The position numbers were made by a program, and so were the translations under genes. A stretch of DNA of 64,000 nt from Vreelandella halophila (GTDB lineage Bacteria; Pseudomonadota; Gammaproteobacteria; Pseudomonadales; Oleiphilaceae). Below the pieces are notes generated by a model. The model had not been told where the DNA came from. It saw nothing but the letters and a program-made list of their open reading frames with translations, and did no database searches. The stretch is from the NCBI RefSeq assembly GCF_019903425.1, contig NZ_JACHUZ010000012.1, positions 62,001-126,000 on the forward strand, in the 5' to 3' direction. Positions 1 through 8,944 of this stretch are shown here, piece after piece. Within the stretch, counting starts at the first letter, position 1. Each line of letters opens with the position of its first letter.

Positions 1-1653
1 TCACCGGAAGTCAGCGCCACCGAAGATAACGGGCTGTTCCGCGGTGCCGTTAACATCGATCTCGGAGCCACGCGTGATTACCAGGGAAGCCTGGGCGTTG
101 CTGTTCCCGAAGATCTGAGTACCCGCGTCGATGGTCAGCGTATTGTTGGCGACAGTGGACGGATCCGAAGCACTCTCGACGTCACCATTACCGACCTGGA
201 CCGTCTCGTTGAGAACATAGACGTGGTCGTTGCTCAGGGCGAAGTCGCCGTCAAGATCGCCGTCGTCGATCACGCAAACCGGGAAGCTTTCACCGAAAAC
301 ATCGGTCTGCCCACCGTACTCGAGCCCGGTGATATCACCATTGCCGACATTGGCGTTGCATTCCTCAGCGCTGGATGTATCAGCTGGCGTGATGTCACCG
401 GCTTCAATCTCGGCCTGGAGCGGATGGAAATCTTGCACGTTGCCCGGCAGGTTGGTGGACAGATCGCTGCTCTTATATGTCCAGCCGTCCCAGAAGGGGC
501 CACCGTTGTCCGGGATGGTGTCGGGCGCGCCTGCGCTTGGATCCACGGCACCGTGCCAGTCGTTGGCTGTGACCTGGTTCCCGCTGTCGGTCGTGAACGG
601 ACCTTTAGAGTCACCGTCGGCTGTCTCGTCAGTTCCGATCGCAAGCGTCTGGTTGTCGATCGTCAAGTCGTTGTCAACCGTAAAATCACCTTCAGCGCTA
701 CTTTGGAAGGTACCCTGGAAGCCGTCCCCGTCTTCACCCGAAACGGCGCCCGCGGCGCAGTTAAAGAGCACGTCACCGTATTCCATGTCCCCGTCAACTT
801 CGTCGTCGACGTCGAGGCAACCTTCCTGGAACTCGCTCGTTACGCTGCTGCCACCGCCGGCCACGCTGGAAGTATTGTCCGTGTAGACGGACCGGAATAC
901 CTTGCCGCCATAGCCCTCGCGGTGCAATGCACCGGCGGTCAGGTCGCTTTCGTTGCCCCTGTGGCCGAGGATGGTGACGTTGGTCAGCACCGGCTTCGTC
1001 TTCGGTGTGGCACCGAAGTCGTCGCCGTTGTTGTCCGTCTCCATGCCGCGGTTGCCCGAGTTCGGACCCTGAATGACCAGTGCGGTCTTGACAGTGCCCT
1101 GCCAGCCCTGGTCCTGGTCCAGCGAGTCGTCGGTAGCAGCCTGGATCACGACATTACTTGCGTCGGCAGCGCCACCGAACCACTCGATGCCATCATCGTC
1201 CGAATTGATCACCTGAATGTGGTCAAGCTTGGTTCCAGAACCTGATGCCTCAATCGTGACGCCCTGCACTTCCTCGTCCTGACGGAACGCTGTACCGGTC
1301 TCTGCCACAACGGCGTACTCAATCGAACCGTTGGAGTCGTTGTTGTCGGTACCGCCATAGTAGCGCTCAACGCCATCCGGAACGGCCTCGGTCAGGGCCT
1401 GGTTGTTATCACTAGCGCCGGCGATGTTGATGTTGCCGTAACCGGACAGAACGATACTGCCCCAGTCGCCGCGGCCATCCAGATTCGTCACATCGCCCTG
1501 GATGCTCCCTACTTGTCCGGTACCATTGCCATCGCCGTTGTCGCCATTACCGTTGTCGGCATTGTTACCGCCGCCGCCACTGTCTCCGCCGCAGGCCGTC
1601 AAGCCAGCAGCCGCAATCACAGCGAGAGCAAGAGTGCTTTTCGTATGTTTCAT
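1..1653 (-). CDS. Exported beta-helix-type lipoprotein, possibly with permuted domain order
   Basis: The product is 550 residues. Translation from the ATG at 1653 is favoured by an AGGAGG site at 1663-1668 and gives a lipoprotein signal ending in the lipobox LTAC, followed by an acidic Gly/Asn/Asp linker. The body is rich in rungs such as GRGDWGSIVLSGYGN, DDGIEWFGG and DQDQGWQG, as in secreted right-handed beta-helix-like proteins often found beside TonB-dependent receptors in Gammaproteobacteria. In that family, as I know it, the rung with TLTIDAGT, LVITRGS and NGTAEQPVIF comes first. Here it is the last segment before the TGA at 1-3, so the domain looks circularly permuted, or the end is a truncated second copy. 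A Pho-box-like site lies about 100 bp upstream. It is probably a surface or periplasmic partner of the adjacent receptor; the substrate is unknown. Confidence 0.8.
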   Translation of the reverse strand: MKHTKSTLALAVIAAAGLTACGGDSGGGGNNADNGNGDNGDGNGTGQVGSIQGDVTNLDGRGDWGSIVLSGYGNINIAGASDNNQALTEAVPDGVERYYGGTDNNDSNGSIEYAVVAETGTAFRQDEEVQGVTIEASGSGTKLDHIQVINSDDDGIEWFGGAADASNVVIQAATDDSLDQDQGWQGTVKTALVIQGPNSGNRGMETDNNGDDFGATPKTKPVLTNVTILGHRGNESDLTAGALHREGYGGKVFRSVYTDNTSSVAGGGSSVTSEFQEGCLDVDDEVDGDMEYGDVLFNCAAGAVSGEDGDGFQGTFQSSAEGDFTVDNDLTIDNQTLAIGTDETADGDSKGPFTTDSGNQVTANDWHGAVDPSAGAPDTIPDNGGPFWDGWTYKSSDLSTNLPGNVQDFHPLQAEIEAGDITPADTSSAEECNANVGNGDITGLEYGGQTDVFGESFPVCVIDDGDLDGDFALSNDHVYVLNETVQVGNGDVESASDPSTVANNTLTIDAGTQIFGNSNAQASLVITRGSEIDVNGTAEQPVIFGGADFR

Positions 1654-1755
1654 GTCGTAATGCCTCCTAGAGAGCACTTGTATTCCTGTCTTTTTATCCC
1701 GCTCCGGGATGTTCATCACCCTAGAGACGGTTTGTTTCAGATTGATGAAGCTTGT

Positions 1756-1773
1756 GTAATGATCCAATGACAG
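1756..1773 (-). promoter_or_regulatory. Weak Pho-box-like site upstream of the lipoprotein
   Basis: Read on the minus strand the 18-mer is CTGTCATTGGATCATTAC. The first half is a perfect CTGTCAT and the whole matches 11 of 18 positions of the E. coli PhoB consensus. The hexamer 10 nt downstream (TCAATC) is a poor -10. It sits between the receptor stop and the lipoprotein start, so it could give the lipoprotein its own promoter. Confidence 0.35.
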
Positions 1774-1783
1774 TCCGGGGCAC

Positions 1784-4531
1784 CTAGAAGCGATACTTCA
1801 TGCCAACATCGAAATCGACGCCCGGCTCATAGGTCTCGTAGGTGCGACCGCCCTGCGTTTCGGTGATCGACTCGTTGAGCAGATTCCCGACACCGGCACT
1901 GATGCTGATGCTGTCGCTCCACCGGTAGTCGTATTCGATATCGATCTGGGTCCGTGCCTCCTCGAAGATATCCGGCTGCTGGCGGGATACTGACGCCAAG
2001 CGTTCCCCGGTGAAGTTGGCCGCCAACGCCAGGTCGTGCGCGCCGGTCTCATAACCGACCAGCAGGTTGACCAGCTCATCGGCTTGTCCCTGGAGTCGCC
2101 GTGTGTCGCCGTCGACTGTTACTTCCGAGTCAATGAGCGAGAAATTGCCCTGCAGGTACATCTGCTCAGTCCAGCTCCAGGAGTCATCGTAGGTACCGAT
2201 GAGGGTCGGGAGGTTCAGCCGGCCGGTGGCCTCAAAACCCAGTACCGTTGCCTCCTTGGCGTTGCTCACGCGGCGGATGGTGCCTGTCGTTGAGGGGATC
2301 AGTTCCTCTTCCAGAGCATTGGTGTAGTCCTTGGCGAAGATTCCGGCGGAGACGAGCTCGCCCGGCGACGGGAACCACTCCCAACGCACGTCGAGCGACT
2401 CGATCTCGGCAGGCTTGAGGCCCGGATTACCCGTGAACTGTTCGTTGGTGTCCGGGTCGCGGTAACGGACACCGGTACCGTTCGGATCACCACCGATCTC
2501 ATTGAGCGTCGGACGCGAGATAGTTTTACCCAGCGCTACCCGGGCCTGCATATCGTCCGCAAAGAACCAGGTACCCGACAGCGACGGCAGCAGGTTCGAC
2601 TCCTCAAAGCCCGCGACCACTGGATCGTCGGTGGTCTTCAGGCTCTCGACCTCATAATCGGCGCTCTCACCTCGCAGGCCGGCAACCACACGCAGCGTGT
2701 CCGCCCAGCCAAAGTCGGCCTTGAGGTAAGCCGCCTGGACGTCAGCAGTACCCTCGTAGAAGTCCGTCTGATTGGAGTTGTCACCCACTTCAACACCGTT
2801 GCCGATATTGCCCGGCGCAAGGATCTCCTCAATGGGGTCGCTCGTGTCCACCGCATTGGGGTCCGGACGCAGGCCGAGTGTGCGTGTGCTGGATTCGCGG
2901 TCTTGACTGTCAACGGCACCCCCACCTGAGAGGTCAATCGATAGCGATCCACTATCGAACACCGAGCGTTCCAGGTCGAAGGCCAGGCTAGTGATATCGT
3001 CCTGAGTGTCGATGAAGCTGCGCGTCGCGTCATCACGGTCCGTGAGACGGAAATCATTGCCGGAGTTGAGCGCCCGCGTGCGGCTGTAAAAGCGCCGGTC
3101 AGGGTTATCCCTTTCGGCCCTGGCAACAAGCGCACGCCAATCAAGCTTGACCACATCGAAGTCATGCTCGCCCACGAGCTGCTCGCCGAACATCTGGCGC
3201 TCATTCCAGTCGAGCGTGACGTTCTCGATCTCCAGCGACTCGCTAACCGAGCGCTCGCCGGTTCGCAACTCAGCGCGCTCGGTCGTCTTACGGCTCAGAA
3301 AGGTATTGCTGGTGAGCTTGTGGTCGCCCCAGTCCAACGACACCGCGAGGAAGCCGCTCAGATCAATGTTATGATCCGTACGCTCTTCAAGCTGCTGCTG
3401 TGTCAGCCGTAGGCCATCCTCGGCTACCGCGTACCGGTTCTCGGTCGTTTCCCGCTGACGGTATTCGCGATCCCAACCCAGCGTCCCATTGATCCCGACG
3501 TCGGCGCCGAGTGCCTCGGTGTTCGTACCACCGGCGATCGACAGCCCGAGATCAGGCGGCAGCGTCTTGTCCTTAGCCGCCCAAATGTTCGGCATATTCT
3601 GTGCACCTTCTTCCAACCCAGGTTTGAAGCCGCTGCTGCCGTCGAGACCACTAAGTCCGCCACTGATCTCGCGCGTGCCGTCATCAGTACCGAGGAAGTC
3701 ACGGTCACCGCCGTCGTACGTCAGCCCATCCTCGCCAGTGCTCTGGGTGTTGCCCCCGGCTGATACAGAAATCTCAAAATAGGTCTCATCCGGCTCGGCA
3801 AGCGTGCGCAAGTCGACCAGGCCGGCGCCGAAGGACCCCGGCTGCGACGCGTCGTAGCTCTTGGAGACGCTGACCGAGGACAGGATGCTGGTGGGGAACA
3901 GATCAAGCGGTGCAATCTCGCGGATGGGGTCCGGACTCGGCAGCGGCGAACCGTTCAGCGTGGTCTCGGTATAGCGCTCCGGCTGGCCCCTGATCGTGAC
4001 GAACTTGCCGTCCTCGACAGACAGGCCGGTCACCCGCTTGAGGGCGCCTATGGCCTCCGAGTCACCCGCGGCCTCCATCTGGTCGGAACCGATCACGTCG
4101 GACACCTGGGGCGCCTCGCGCTGGGTTGTGATCACCGATGCGGGCGAGCCCTCAAGATAGCCGGCCTGGACTTCATAGTCTCCGAACTCGGCCGTTTCGG
4201 TGCCGCCCCGCGCCAGTTCAATGGCGCGCGTAGCCGGCTGATCATCGGTTACTTCAACGCCATCAACCGTTCTGGTCTCGTAGTCCGAACCCGCCTCGAC
4301 CTCCAGCGTATAGGTGCCGGGATCGACTTCGAGTTCATAGTTGCCGCCACCGTCCGTGATCGCCTCGGTGTCCGCACCCTGGACGGTTACCGTCGCACCG
4401 GAGACAGGGGCCTGGGTGTCGGGCTCGACCACCTTGCCTGTCAGTGTGGCGGCCTGTGCCGTCGCCATCATGGGCGCTGCCAGGAAAACCAGCGCCGCGC
4501 GCGCTGTCACTGCGTTTCTCGTGTATCTCAT
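1784..4531 (-). CDS. TonB-dependent outer-membrane receptor 1 with N-terminal carboxypeptidase-regulatory-like domain
   Basis: The 915-residue product starts at the ATG at 4531, which gives a clean signal peptide ending near ATAQA; the longer open frame adds 18 residues with no signal. After the signal comes a beta-sandwich carboxypeptidase-regulatory-like domain (TLTGKVVEPDTQAPVSGATV), then the plug (residues about 125-240, with VTIRGQPERYTETTLNGSPLP), then a 22-strand-type barrel ending in the canonical aromatic residue (MKYRF). The receptor would import a large or scarce substrate using proton-motive force delivered by TonB. The TonB2-type operon lies just upstream on the same strand, and a good Pho-box-like site with a -10 element lies in the 171-bp gap. 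The substrate cannot be read from sequence; a phosphate-containing compound is inferred from the regulation only. Confidence 0.92.
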   Translation of the reverse strand: MRYTRNAVTARAALVFLAAPMMATAQAATLTGKVVEPDTQAPVSGATVTVQGADTEAITDGGGNYELEVDPGTYTLEVEAGSDYETRTVDGVEVTDDQPATRAIELARGGTETAEFGDYEVQAGYLEGSPASVITTQREAPQVSDVIGSDQMEAAGDSEAIGALKRVTGLSVEDGKFVTIRGQPERYTETTLNGSPLPSPDPIREIAPLDLFPTSILSSVSVSKSYDASQPGSFGAGLVDLRTLAEPDETYFEISVSAGGNTQSTGEDGLTYDGGDRDFLGTDDGTREISGGLSGLDGSSGFKPGLEEGAQNMPNIWAAKDKTLPPDLGLSIAGGTNTEALGADVGINGTLGWDREYRQRETTENRYAVAEDGLRLTQQQLEERTDHNIDLSGFLAVSLDWGDHKLTSNTFLSRKTTERAELRTGERSVSESLEIENVTLDWNERQMFGEQLVGEHDFDVVKLDWRALVARAERDNPDRRFYSRTRALNSGNDFRLTDRDDATRSFIDTQDDITSLAFDLERSVFDSGSLSIDLSGGGAVDSQDRESSTRTLGLRPDPNAVDTSDPIEEILAPGNIGNGVEVGDNSNQTDFYEGTADVQAAYLKADFGWADTLRVVAGLRGESADYEVESLKTTDDPVVAGFEESNLLPSLSGTWFFADDMQARVALGKTISRPTLNEIGGDPNGTGVRYRDPDTNEQFTGNPGLKPAEIESLDVRWEWFPSPGELVSAGIFAKDYTNALEEELIPSTTGTIRRVSNAKEATVLGFEATGRLNLPTLIGTYDDSWSWTEQMYLQGNFSLIDSEVTVDGDTRRLQGQADELVNLLVGYETGAHDLALAANFTGERLASVSRQQPDIFEEARTQIDIEYDYRWSDSISISAGVGNLLNESITETQGGRTYETYEPGVDFDVGMKYRF

Positions 4532-4602
4532 GATTGGCCCTTTCAGGTCTATTGAAACCCCTGGCGGCATGGGATTTGGCACCACCAGGGAGTTGCCGTT
4601 AA

Positions 4603-4636
4603 ATGCTACCCGGGGAAGGTGACAGTTTTGTTACGT
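4603..4636 (-). promoter_or_regulatory. Candidate PhoB-dependent promoter of TonB receptor 1
   Basis: On the minus strand 4636-4619 reads ACGTAACAAAACTGTCAC, matching 14 of 18 positions of the Pho-box consensus (CTGTCATAWAWCTGTCAY). Exactly 10 nt further is TAGCAT (4608-4603), a 4/6 match to a -10 hexamer. This is the spacing used by PhoB-activated promoters, where the box replaces the -35. Confidence 0.6.
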
Positions 4637-4654
4637 CGCTTTAGGGCGGCGATC

Positions 4655-4680
4655 GGCCGCCGAGCCCGCGAGTGGCGGCC
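4655..4680 (-). terminator. Possible hairpin terminator after the TPR gene
   Basis: GGCCGCC (4655-4661) and GGCGGCC (4674-4680) form a 7-bp GC stem with a 12-nt loop, 22 bp after the TPR stop codon. There is no U-tract, so it may be only a weak or factor-assisted terminator, or an RNA-end stabiliser separating the operon from the receptor promoter. Confidence 0.35.
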
Positions 4681-4702
4681 CAGGGGATAAAGGTGGACGC
4701 TG

Positions 4703-5941
4703 TCAGGAGCGATTGGTGCCTGAGCCGTTTTTCTTCTGCCGGTCGGCGTACTGGTGCCACCGGCGCGCCTGCTTGGCCGTATCGGTGTAGTCCCTTGCTT
4801 CGTTGAACGCCGCCATTGCCTGGTCGTGCTCACCCAACTCGAGATAACCACGCCCGATCAGAATGTGCGCCTTTCCGGGATTCTCAAGGTCGTCACCCTG
4901 GAGCGCTGTACGTGCGGCATCGATAACGCCCTGCCAGTCATTCAGCCGGGTGAACAGACTCGCCCTTTGCAGGTGATACTTACCCGGGCTGCCCTGCTGG
5001 GCCGCCTCGTCATACGCCGTGATCGCCCGTTCCCATTCCTTGGCCCGCATCCACGCCTGCCCGGCGAGCGCCCAATGGTCCTCGTTGGCTTCGATGCGCC
5101 CCCGTTCGATCTCCCGCTCAATCAATTCGGCCGCGCCCGCCGGGACGCCGATCGTCAGACCGGTGCGCGCGAGCCGAAGGATTTCGTCCTCGCTTTCCAG
5201 CAGGCCCTTGCGGTAGGCCAGCTCAAGAACCGCGTGGGCGTCCTCGTTGCGCTCAAGATTGAGGTAGACGCTCGCGAGCTGGGTCCAGTACTGCCCCTTA
5301 TCAGGCCACAGGGTCAGCATGGTCTGCAGGGTCTCCGCCGCCGGGGCGAAACGGTCCGACCGGTATTGCAGCGACACGAGCAGCTGGTAGTACTGCTCCC
5401 TCGGGCGGTCGCTTATCTCGATCGCCTTATTGATCGCTTCGATGCCCTCCTCACCGCGATCAAGCTGCGCCAGGATATTCGCCTTCAGGGCGTAATCGTC
5501 GGCGCCCCGATCCTCGATCTCGGCGAACCAGTCCTCAAGGTACCCGTAGGCCTTCTCGTATTGTTCGGTCCGCGCATACAGTCGCGCGAGCATATTCTGA
5601 AGCTTGAGGCGTGGCGTATCCGGCAGTGCCTCCACCGCGAGCGACCGCTCGAAGGCATCGATGGCATCGCGCTCACGCTCCATGCCCAGGTAGGCATAGC
5701 CGAGTGCCTGCAGCGTCAGCCCTTTCTCGTAATCACGCTTTTCAACCTTGTCGAGCAGCTGCTCGAGTTCACTAAGCGCGGCGTCGTGCTTCCCTTCATC
5801 CATGAGCTCGCGCGCTTCGTTGAGCGCCTTGTGGGTCGAGCGCGAGAGTTCCTGGGATTGCGCCGGCGCCGCGGCGCACAGCCCCACAATGGCGCTCGCC
5901 GCGGCGAAGCGGTATAGGCGTTGTGTCAAGGACATGGTCAT
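4703..5941 (-). CDS. Periplasmic tetratricopeptide-repeat protein of a TonB2-type operon
   Basis: The product has 412 residues. The ATG at 5941 is chosen because an AGGAG site (5948-5952) lies 6 nt upstream. It gives a signal peptide (MTMSLTQRLYRF to about APAQSQ), so the protein is exported. Helical TPR units run nearly to the C-terminus (for example ALNEARELMDEGKHDAALSEL and later KAHILIGRGYLELGEHDQAMAAF), followed by a basic tail. It is the last gene of the DUF3450-TtpC-ExbB-ExbD-TonB set. TPR proteins at this place are a regular companion of TonB2-type systems and probably scaffold TonB or the receptor in the periplasm; that role is inferred. Confidence 0.88.
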   Translation of the reverse strand: MTMSLTQRLYRFAAASAIVGLCAAAPAQSQELSRSTHKALNEARELMDEGKHDAALSELEQLLDKVEKRDYEKGLTLQALGYAYLGMERERDAIDAFERSLAVEALPDTPRLKLQNMLARLYARTEQYEKAYGYLEDWFAEIEDRGADDYALKANILAQLDRGEEGIEAINKAIEISDRPREQYYQLLVSLQYRSDRFAPAAETLQTMLTLWPDKGQYWTQLASVYLNLERNEDAHAVLELAYRKGLLESEDEILRLARTGLTIGVPAGAAELIEREIERGRIEANEDHWALAGQAWMRAKEWERAITAYDEAAQQGSPGKYHLQRASLFTRLNDWQGVIDAARTALQGDDLENPGKAHILIGRGYLELGEHDQAMAAFNEARDYTDTAKQARRWHQYADRQKKNGSGTNRS

Positions 5942-5964
5942 GACGGTCTCCTCTCGTTCAGCGC

Positions 5965-6609
5965 TCAACCCGAGTTGAGCTTGAAGCGGATGGTCTGGCG
6001 GGCGCGGTGCGGGATCTTGCGTCCGTCCTGTTCTTTCGGTTCAAACGTCCACCGCGACAGGGCACGCTTGGCCTCCTGCTCGAACGTTCCTTCAGGATGC
6101 GAATCAACCACGGTGATCTTGGTGACCGAACCATCCGGCCGGATGGTGAACTCCAGCGTCACAAACCCCTGGGTTCCTTCGCGCCGGGCCTCGAGGGGGT
6201 ATTGGGGTGGAACGCGCGAGGTCGGCGTGGCATTCGTGTTAACCCCGGCATCACTGGAAAAATCGCCGACGTAAGGCCCGCTGCCGGCACCCATGTCGAT
6301 GTCCATGTTCGGCATGTCCATCTCCGGCATGGCCTCGCGCGGGTCGGTCTGTTGCTGTGCGACCGGCTCGGGGGACTCGGGCGGCGGCGGAGGGTCCTCC
6401 GGCTCCTCGGGCTTCGAACGCCGATCCTTGGTGCGCGTCTCCGGCTCTTCCTCATACTGGATGAAGTTGATCGGGTCGTCGTTGGAGGAGTCACCCAGGC
6501 CCGTGTTCTCGTTGGTTACGAGCCACACCATGAGCCCGAAAAGGGCCACGGTGATCGCGCCACCGACGGCAATGGCGAATATCAGGCGCAGTGCGCGAGC
6601 CGCGGCCAT
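5965..6609 (-). CDS. tonB2: TonB2-type energy transducer
   Basis: The 214-residue protein has a short cytoplasmic start, one membrane segment (about residues 8-31), a proline- and acid-rich periplasmic linker (EEPEDPPPPPESPEPV) and a C-terminal TonB domain. That domain carries the family hallmarks YPLEARREGTQGFVTLEF, a central DSHPEG and the closing RWTFEPKEQDG region. It transmits energy from the ExbB/ExbD motor to outer-membrane receptors. The linker is short compared with classical E. coli TonB, as in TonB2 proteins. It starts 3 bp after exbD and ends 23 bp before the TPR start, so it is translationally linked with both. Confidence 0.92.
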   Translation of the reverse strand: MAAARALRLIFAIAVGGAITVALFGLMVWLVTNENTGLGDSSNDDPINFIQYEEEPETRTKDRRSKPEEPEDPPPPPESPEPVAQQQTDPREAMPEMDMPNMDIDMGAGSGPYVGDFSSDAGVNTNATPTSRVPPQYPLEARREGTQGFVTLEFTIRPDGSVTKITVVDSHPEGTFEQEAKRALSRWTFEPKEQDGRKIPHRARQTIRFKLNSG

Positions 6610-6612
6610 AGC

Positions 6613-7020
6613 CTATTCCCCCTGCCGCGCCGCGACCGAGACACCGGAGGCGCCGGCCTGGCGCGCCTGGTCGATTGCCTGGACCAGTATGCCGCTGCTC
6701 GCGTTTTCATCCGCGACCACCACCACACTGGCTTCCGGGTTCTCCGCCAGCATGCGCTCAACGTTCGCGCGGATCGCGTCTTTCTCGATCTGGCGATTGT
6801 CCATCCACACCTCGCCGTCAGCGCGAACGCCAACCAGGATGCTGCCCTTCTCCTTGCGTTCGGCAGTATCCGCACTGGGGCGCGAAACCTCGATGCCGGT
6901 CTCTTTGACGAATGAGGTGGTGACGATGAAGAAAATCAGCATGATGAACACGATGTCGATCATCGGTGTCATGTTGAGTTCAGCGTCTTCCTGATCACTG
7001 GAAACGTGACGGTTACGCAT
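6613..7020 (-). CDS. exbD2: Biopolymer transport protein ExbD
   Basis: The 135-residue protein has one membrane segment holding the conserved proton-relay aspartate D22 (NMTPMIDIVFIMLIFFIVTTSF is the typical ExbD/TolR/MotB helix, residues 17-38), then a periplasmic ExbD domain with a regular RADGEVWMDNRQI strand. It forms the proton channel with ExbB and energises TonB. Its start overlaps the end of exbB by 8 nt. Confidence 0.95.
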   Translation of the reverse strand: MRNRHVSSDQEDAELNMTPMIDIVFIMLIFFIVTTSFVKETGIEVSRPSADTAERKEKGSILVGVRADGEVWMDNRQIEKDAIRANVERMLAENPEASVVVVADENASSGILVQAIDQARQAGASGVSVAARQGE

Positions 7021-7555
7021 GGGAATATCCTCCGGAAATGGCCATCCTGTCCGCTAACAGGCGGGTTTCGCCTTTGGCTCGGCGCTCGAAGTAGACGCCG
7101 AAATAGAGGCCGGACAGAGCGGTGACCATGCCTGCCATTGTGGGAATCGTGGCGGCCGATACCCCGTTCGCCATGGCGCGCGGGTTGCCTGTACCCATGA
7201 CCGCCAGCACATCAAATACCTGGATCATGCCGGTGATGGTACCCAGCAGCCCGAGAAGCGGGAGCACCGCCACAAGCGTCTTGATCACGGGAACGTAACG
7301 ATTGAGGCGAATCTCCAGCTCGGAAATCAGCGCCTCACGCACCCGGTGTGCATACCAGGAGCTCTTGTCGCTACGCGCGTTCCAGTGCTCCAGCGTCCGG
7401 GCCAGATCCTGTGGGTAGCGCCGGGCAAAGAACAGGAAGCGCTCGATGATCAGCACCCACAGCAGCACGGTCACGGCCAGAATCAGCCAGAGGACATCGC
7501 CCCCTGCGCTGAAAAAGTCCCGGAATGCTATGAGCAGTGCGTTGAACTCATGCAT
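7013..7555 (-). CDS. exbB2: Biopolymer transport protein ExbB, short form
   Basis: The 180-residue product starts at the ATG at 7555, preceded by a GAGGAG site inside the end of the preceding gene (8-nt overlap). This start removes 19 out-of-place Arg/Thr residues of the longer frame. Three membrane helices are visible, and the MotA/TolQ/ExbB signature sits in the C-terminal half (LVAVLPLLGLLGTITGMIQ and MANGVSAATIPTMAGMVTAL). It forms the pentameric proton channel around ExbD. It is the second, short ExbB of the operon, next to the long TtpC-like one, which is typical of TonB2 systems. Confidence 0.94.
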   Translation of the reverse strand: MHEFNALLIAFRDFFSAGGDVLWLILAVTVLLWVLIIERFLFFARRYPQDLARTLEHWNARSDKSSWYAHRVREALISELEIRLNRYVPVIKTLVAVLPLLGLLGTITGMIQVFDVLAVMGTGNPRAMANGVSAATIPTMAGMVTALSGLYFGVYFERRAKGETRLLADRMAISGGYSHA

Positions 7556-8942
7556 GGGCCTGGTTCTGCTCCTCGGCGTGGTTCGCAACAATGCCGCTGG
7601 CCTGGTATTCAAGCGTCTGGATCAGGCGCCGGCTGCGGCCATTGAGCATGCTGTGCAGCAAGATCAGTGGTACGGCCGTGATCAGGCCCAGCGAGGTCGT
7701 GACCAGTGCCTGCGAGATACCGCCAGCCATCAGCTTCGGGTCACCGGTTCCGAACAGCGTGATCGCCTGGAAGGTCGCGATCATGCCGACGACGGTGCCG
7801 AGCAGCCCGAGCATCGGCGCAATGGCAGAGAGAATCTTCACCGTGGCGAGACCACGCTCAAGGCGCGGAAGACGCCGCTGGATTGCCTCGTCCAGCTTCA
7901 GCTGCAACGTCTCCGTATCCGTGTCCTGATTCTCGTGGTATGCCTTCAGCACCTCACCCAAGGGATTGTCCGTGTTCGGGTTGTCGAGGTCCTTGCGCTG
8001 AGCGCTCATCCTGCGTTCTGCAAGGCCCAGCGTGATGAAGCGCTCAAGCGAGATCAGCAGGCCGATCAGGCCGATCGCGATCACGACGTAGCCGACCAGG
8101 CCGCCCTGTTGAACACGCTCGGTCAGTGTCGGCTTCTCGCCCAGGCGACTGAGGATGGAGCCACGCGAGGGGTCCACCGGCGCAGCCAACATTTTCGCGT
8201 CCCCGCCAGACTCGTACAGATTCGCGGCCATGAACTGCCAGTGACCGGGAGGCTGGCGTGGCAGCACGGACAGTTCCTGGGTCGACGACGTGAAGTTCAG
8301 GAATTCGCTCCCGACGAAGGCACTGAACGGCCCGATGCGCATCACCTCGGCCTCTTCGCGAGTGCCGTCCGGTTGCACGATCTCGGTTTCGTAACGGGCG
8401 AGCTCGCCGGTGGCGACCATCTCCTCTAGCAGGGTGCGCCACAGGCGATCAATCTCCCCGGTCGACGGCAGTTCCTTGGTGTTCGACAGCGTTCCGAGGA
8501 ATTCGGCGCGCTCGGGGTTCTGGCTCGCGGTCAGCGATTCCCGCATGATCGAGCGCGTATCGCCCGCCACCTCGCGAATGACACCGAAGACCTCGCCAAA
8601 GTCACCCTTGCGGTTCTCCAGTTCCTCGCTCTTTTCAGTAAGCGCCGCCTCGTTCTCGTCGAACGTTTCCTGCAGCCGCTCGCGCCGCTCACGCGCCTCG
8701 TTGCGCGCCTCAAGCGCCTGGTTCAGCATCGCCTCGCGCTCGTTCACCTTCTCGATGAACCGGTTAACGCGCTCCTCGGCCTGCTGTTGTTTCTGCTCGC
8801 GCGCCTCGCTCAGCTCATTGAGCAGCTGCTGCAGTGAGCCCTCCTGCGCGTGAACGGGACCGGCTGCCAGGAGACCCAGCACAACCAGAAGACTGGCAAT
8901 AAACGTCGATACGGTACGCGGAATGTTCAGGGTAGACGTCAT
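7548..8942 (-). CDS. ttpC: TtpC-like long ExbB/TolQ family protein
   Basis: The 464-residue protein has an N-terminal signal-type segment (to about PVHAQ, residue 33), a charged coiled-coil region (about 40-115, rich in EAREQKQQQAEERV-type heptads), a periplasmic domain, and a C-terminal MotA/TolQ/ExbB channel with three membrane helices (GYVVIAIGLIGLLISLERF, then IAPMLGLLGTVVGMIATF). This matches TtpC of the Vibrio TonB2 system, where it is needed in addition to ExbB2/ExbD2. It starts 2 bp after the DUF3450 gene. The exact role of the periplasmic coil is not known from the sequence. Confidence 0.9.
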   Translation of the reverse strand: MTSTLNIPRTVSTFIASLLVVLGLLAAGPVHAQEGSLQQLLNELSEAREQKQQQAEERVNRFIEKVNEREAMLNQALEARNEARERRERLQETFDENEAALTEKSEELENRKGDFGEVFGVIREVAGDTRSIMRESLTASQNPERAEFLGTLSNTKELPSTGEIDRLWRTLLEEMVATGELARYETEIVQPDGTREEAEVMRIGPFSAFVGSEFLNFTSSTQELSVLPRQPPGHWQFMAANLYESGGDAKMLAAPVDPSRGSILSRLGEKPTLTERVQQGGLVGYVVIAIGLIGLLISLERFITLGLAERRMSAQRKDLDNPNTDNPLGEVLKAYHENQDTDTETLQLKLDEAIQRRLPRLERGLATVKILSAIAPMLGLLGTVVGMIATFQAITLFGTGDPKLMAGGISQALVTTSLGLITAVPLILLHSMLNGRSRRLIQTLEYQASGIVANHAEEQNQAHA

Positions 8943-8944
8943 GA

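Noticed and set aside
223-1245. Long plus-strand open frame of 340 codons opposite the lipoprotein gene
   Set aside because: It is antisense to a gene with a signal peptide and good ribosome site, has no such features itself, and is a by-product of GC-rich third positions.
5019-5917. Plus-strand open frames opposite the TPR gene
   Set aside because: Arg/Leu/Val-rich translations typical of antisense frames; no start signals.
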